This document shows positions 62,773 through 64,000 of a stretch of DNA of 64,000 nt, piece by piece. The notes beneath the pieces were generated by a model. The model was not told where the DNA came from and ran no database searches. It worked only from the letters and a program-made list of their open reading frames with translations. Source of the stretch: Galdieria partita (lineage: Eukaryota > Rhodophyta > Bangiophyceae > Galdieriales > Galdieriaceae); assembly GCA_025991245.1 (NCBI GenBank), contig BQMJ01000024.1:124001-188000 (forward strand), written 5' to 3'. The position numbers and the translations under genes were made by a program. How positions within the stretch are numbered: the stretch's first letter is position 1; every line of letters begins with the position of its first letter.

Positions 62773-64000
62773 TCAAATAGGAGGAGGACGCTTTTTCCCT
62801 CTCCATAGGAACCTTAAAGGAGTTCCTTCAAATCCAAGTGATTTCCGAAAATAATTTTCGATATATCTTTTGTAGTTGTCCTTGAAAAGCTTCGGCTCAT
62901 TCACAAACAAAGTAATGGTCGGTGGTTTACTACTAACTTGAGTACAATAATATATTTTGCCTTGTCTTCCTTGCTTACTTGTGGAAGGAGGATTCCACAT
63001 GATTGCCTCTTCTAGCACTTGGTTTAATACTGAAGTAGAAACGCGACGAGAATACTGCTCATATACAGACTCTATCATCTCATAAACTCTTTCACAGCGT
63101 TGACCAGTCGAAGCCGAAATGAATAGACAAGGCGCCCAATCAATAGCTGCAAGTCGTGTTTGAACATACTTTTGTGCTTTTTCATAAGTTTTTTCATCCT
63201 TTTGCACTAAATCCCATTTGTTGATCAAAATAATACAACCACGACCTTCTTCTATTATACGTTCAGCCAACTTCTCATCCTGTTCTACTATATCAGCAAC
63301 TGCATCCACCACCAAAAGAACCAAATCTGCTCTACGTATTGCTTTGAATGCTCTATTAATCATGAAAAATTCTGTACCATATTCGACCATTTTCTTTCGT
63401 CGAATTCCAGCAGTATCCATTAAGCAATAAATTTTCTCATCTCTTTGAATAGTGGTATCAATAGTGTCTCTGGTAGTTCCAGAAATGTCGCTAACAATTG
63501 CTCGAGTCTCACCAACCAATCTATTCAAAATAGAAGACTTTCCGGCATTGGGTCGTCCTACAATAGCAATTCTTCTGGCGTTCCTTTCATCCACTAAATA
63601 GGGTTCATGAAAAACATTTCCTCGCTCACGTATATAGTTTACTAACTTGTCGAGTAGATCCCCCGTTCCATTACCGTGTATTCCACTAACTGGAATAGGT
63701 TCTCCTAGACCAAGTTTCCAAAATTCGTTTGCATCTAAATAACGCTGTTCTTCGTCACATTTGTTTGCCGCCACCAATACGGGAATACCAAGTCTTCTTA
63801 TCATCTTGGCAATTTGTATATCTAAATCAACAACTCCCACAGTACTATCTACAACGAAAATAGCTGCGGTAGCTTCATTCAAAGCTATCATGGCTTGTTC
63901 TCTGATTTCCTTCAGAAATGGTACTTGCTCTTTACCTTCATCGAATACCAGACCTCCGGTATCTACCAATTCAAAGTCAATACCATTCCAAAAAGCACGA
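62773..64000 (-). CDS. der: Der (EngA) GTPase, plastid type, 5' end beyond the right edge
   Basis: The frame is open through the right edge, where it reads FWNGIDFELVDTGGLVF, so the first G1 motif and any transit peptide lie outside. From the first G domain, G3 (DTGG) and G4 (NKCD) remain. The second G domain is complete: GRPNAGKSS (G1), DTAGIRRK (G3) and NKWD (G4). The C-terminal KH-like domain ends FRKSLGFEGTPLRFLWRGKK, the usual Der finish. Two tandem GTPase domains plus KH are unique to Der. It helps assemble the 50S ribosomal subunit; in algae and plants the nuclear-encoded form acts in plastids. Confidence 0.93.
   Translation of the reverse strand, partial: RAFWNGIDFELVDTGGLVFDEGKEQVPFLKEIREQAMIALNEATAAIFVVDSTVGVVDLDIQIAKMIRRLGIPVLVAANKCDEEQRYLDANEFWKLGLGEPIPVSGIHGNGTGDLLDKLVNYIRERGNVFHEPYLVDERNARRIAIVGRPNAGKSSILNRLVGETRAIVSDISGTTRDTIDTTIQRDEKIYCLMDTAGIRRKKMVEYGTEFFMINRAFKAIRRADLVLLVVDAVADIVEQDEKLAERIIEEGRGCIILINKWDLVQKDEKTYEKAQKYVQTRLAAIDWAPCLFISASTGQRCERVYEMIESVYEQYSRRVSTSVLNQVLEEAIMWNPPSTSKQGRQGKIYYCTQVSSKPPTITLFVNEPKLFKDNYKRYIENYFRKSLGFEGTPLRFLWRGKKRPPPI

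Noticed and set aside
1-64000. tRNA, rRNA, CRISPR, transposon or virus-like elements
   Set aside because: No T-loop consensus with cloverleaf, no repeat-spacer array, no transposase, reverse transcriptase or long terminal repeat was recognised on either strand.

Overview
The window is nuclear DNA of a compact, intron-containing eukaryote with a plastid. Genes lie a few tens to a few hundred bases apart on both strands. Introns are short (about 38-63 nt where I could resolve them), GT-AG, and often recovered by restoring a conserved domain across the join. Several products are plastid types with N-terminal extensions: FtsH protease, protoporphyrinogen oxidase, type I signal peptidase and Der GTPase. 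Together with citramalate synthase and the gene density, this best fits a unicellular red alga of the Galdieria type (Cyanidiophyceae). That assignment is inference; no rRNA, tRNA, CRISPR array or intact transposon was recognised.

Region by region. 1-7.2 kb (all minus): the end of a FUSC-like membrane protein gene that runs off the left edge, an LKB1/STK11-type kinase, mitochondrial ribosomal protein mL49, NF-YA and a WD-repeat protein. 7.9-13 kb (plus): a GT31 glycosyltransferase, pantothenate synthetase and an ABC half-transporter with a degenerate ATPase domain. 13.4-31.8 kb: a repeat protein ending in a CaaX box, two-domain glyoxalase I, plastid signal peptidase, a membrane alpha/beta hydrolase, an RNF10-type RING protein, a SELENOF-like ER protein, PSMD5, an SMP/C2 tether, a HAD phosphatase, a DUF1992 protein and protoporphyrinogen oxidase. 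33-44.5 kb: a PPR protein, GT61 transferase, eIF3j, a divergent actin, PEX11, plastid FtsH, a small unknown membrane protein and a secreted Ser/Gly-rich protein. 45-64 kb: a basic unknown protein, SLX1, citramalate synthase, a TLDc protein, C-5 sterol desaturase, a RAMP4-like protein, a p24 cargo receptor, a large ubiquitin protease, an unknown protein, GCP4, a caprin-like protein and Der, which is cut by the right edge.

There is no operon-like pathway cluster. The functions are housekeeping: plastid protein quality control and ribosome assembly, ER and Golgi membranes, ubiquitin/proteasome, translation and cytoskeleton. Several divergent pairs start within 0-41 bp of each other (glyoxalase/signal peptidase, HAD/DUF1992, FtsH/unknown membrane protein), so they must share promoter DNA. 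The points most worth a second look are: an LKB1 kinase ending in a CaaX box; a fused glyoxalase I whose two domains have lost complementary metal ligands so that only one active site remains; an ABC half-transporter with all its ATPase motifs eroded in an intact frame; a SELENOF relative without its redox motif; and a CaaX protein with NPxTGR-type repeats.
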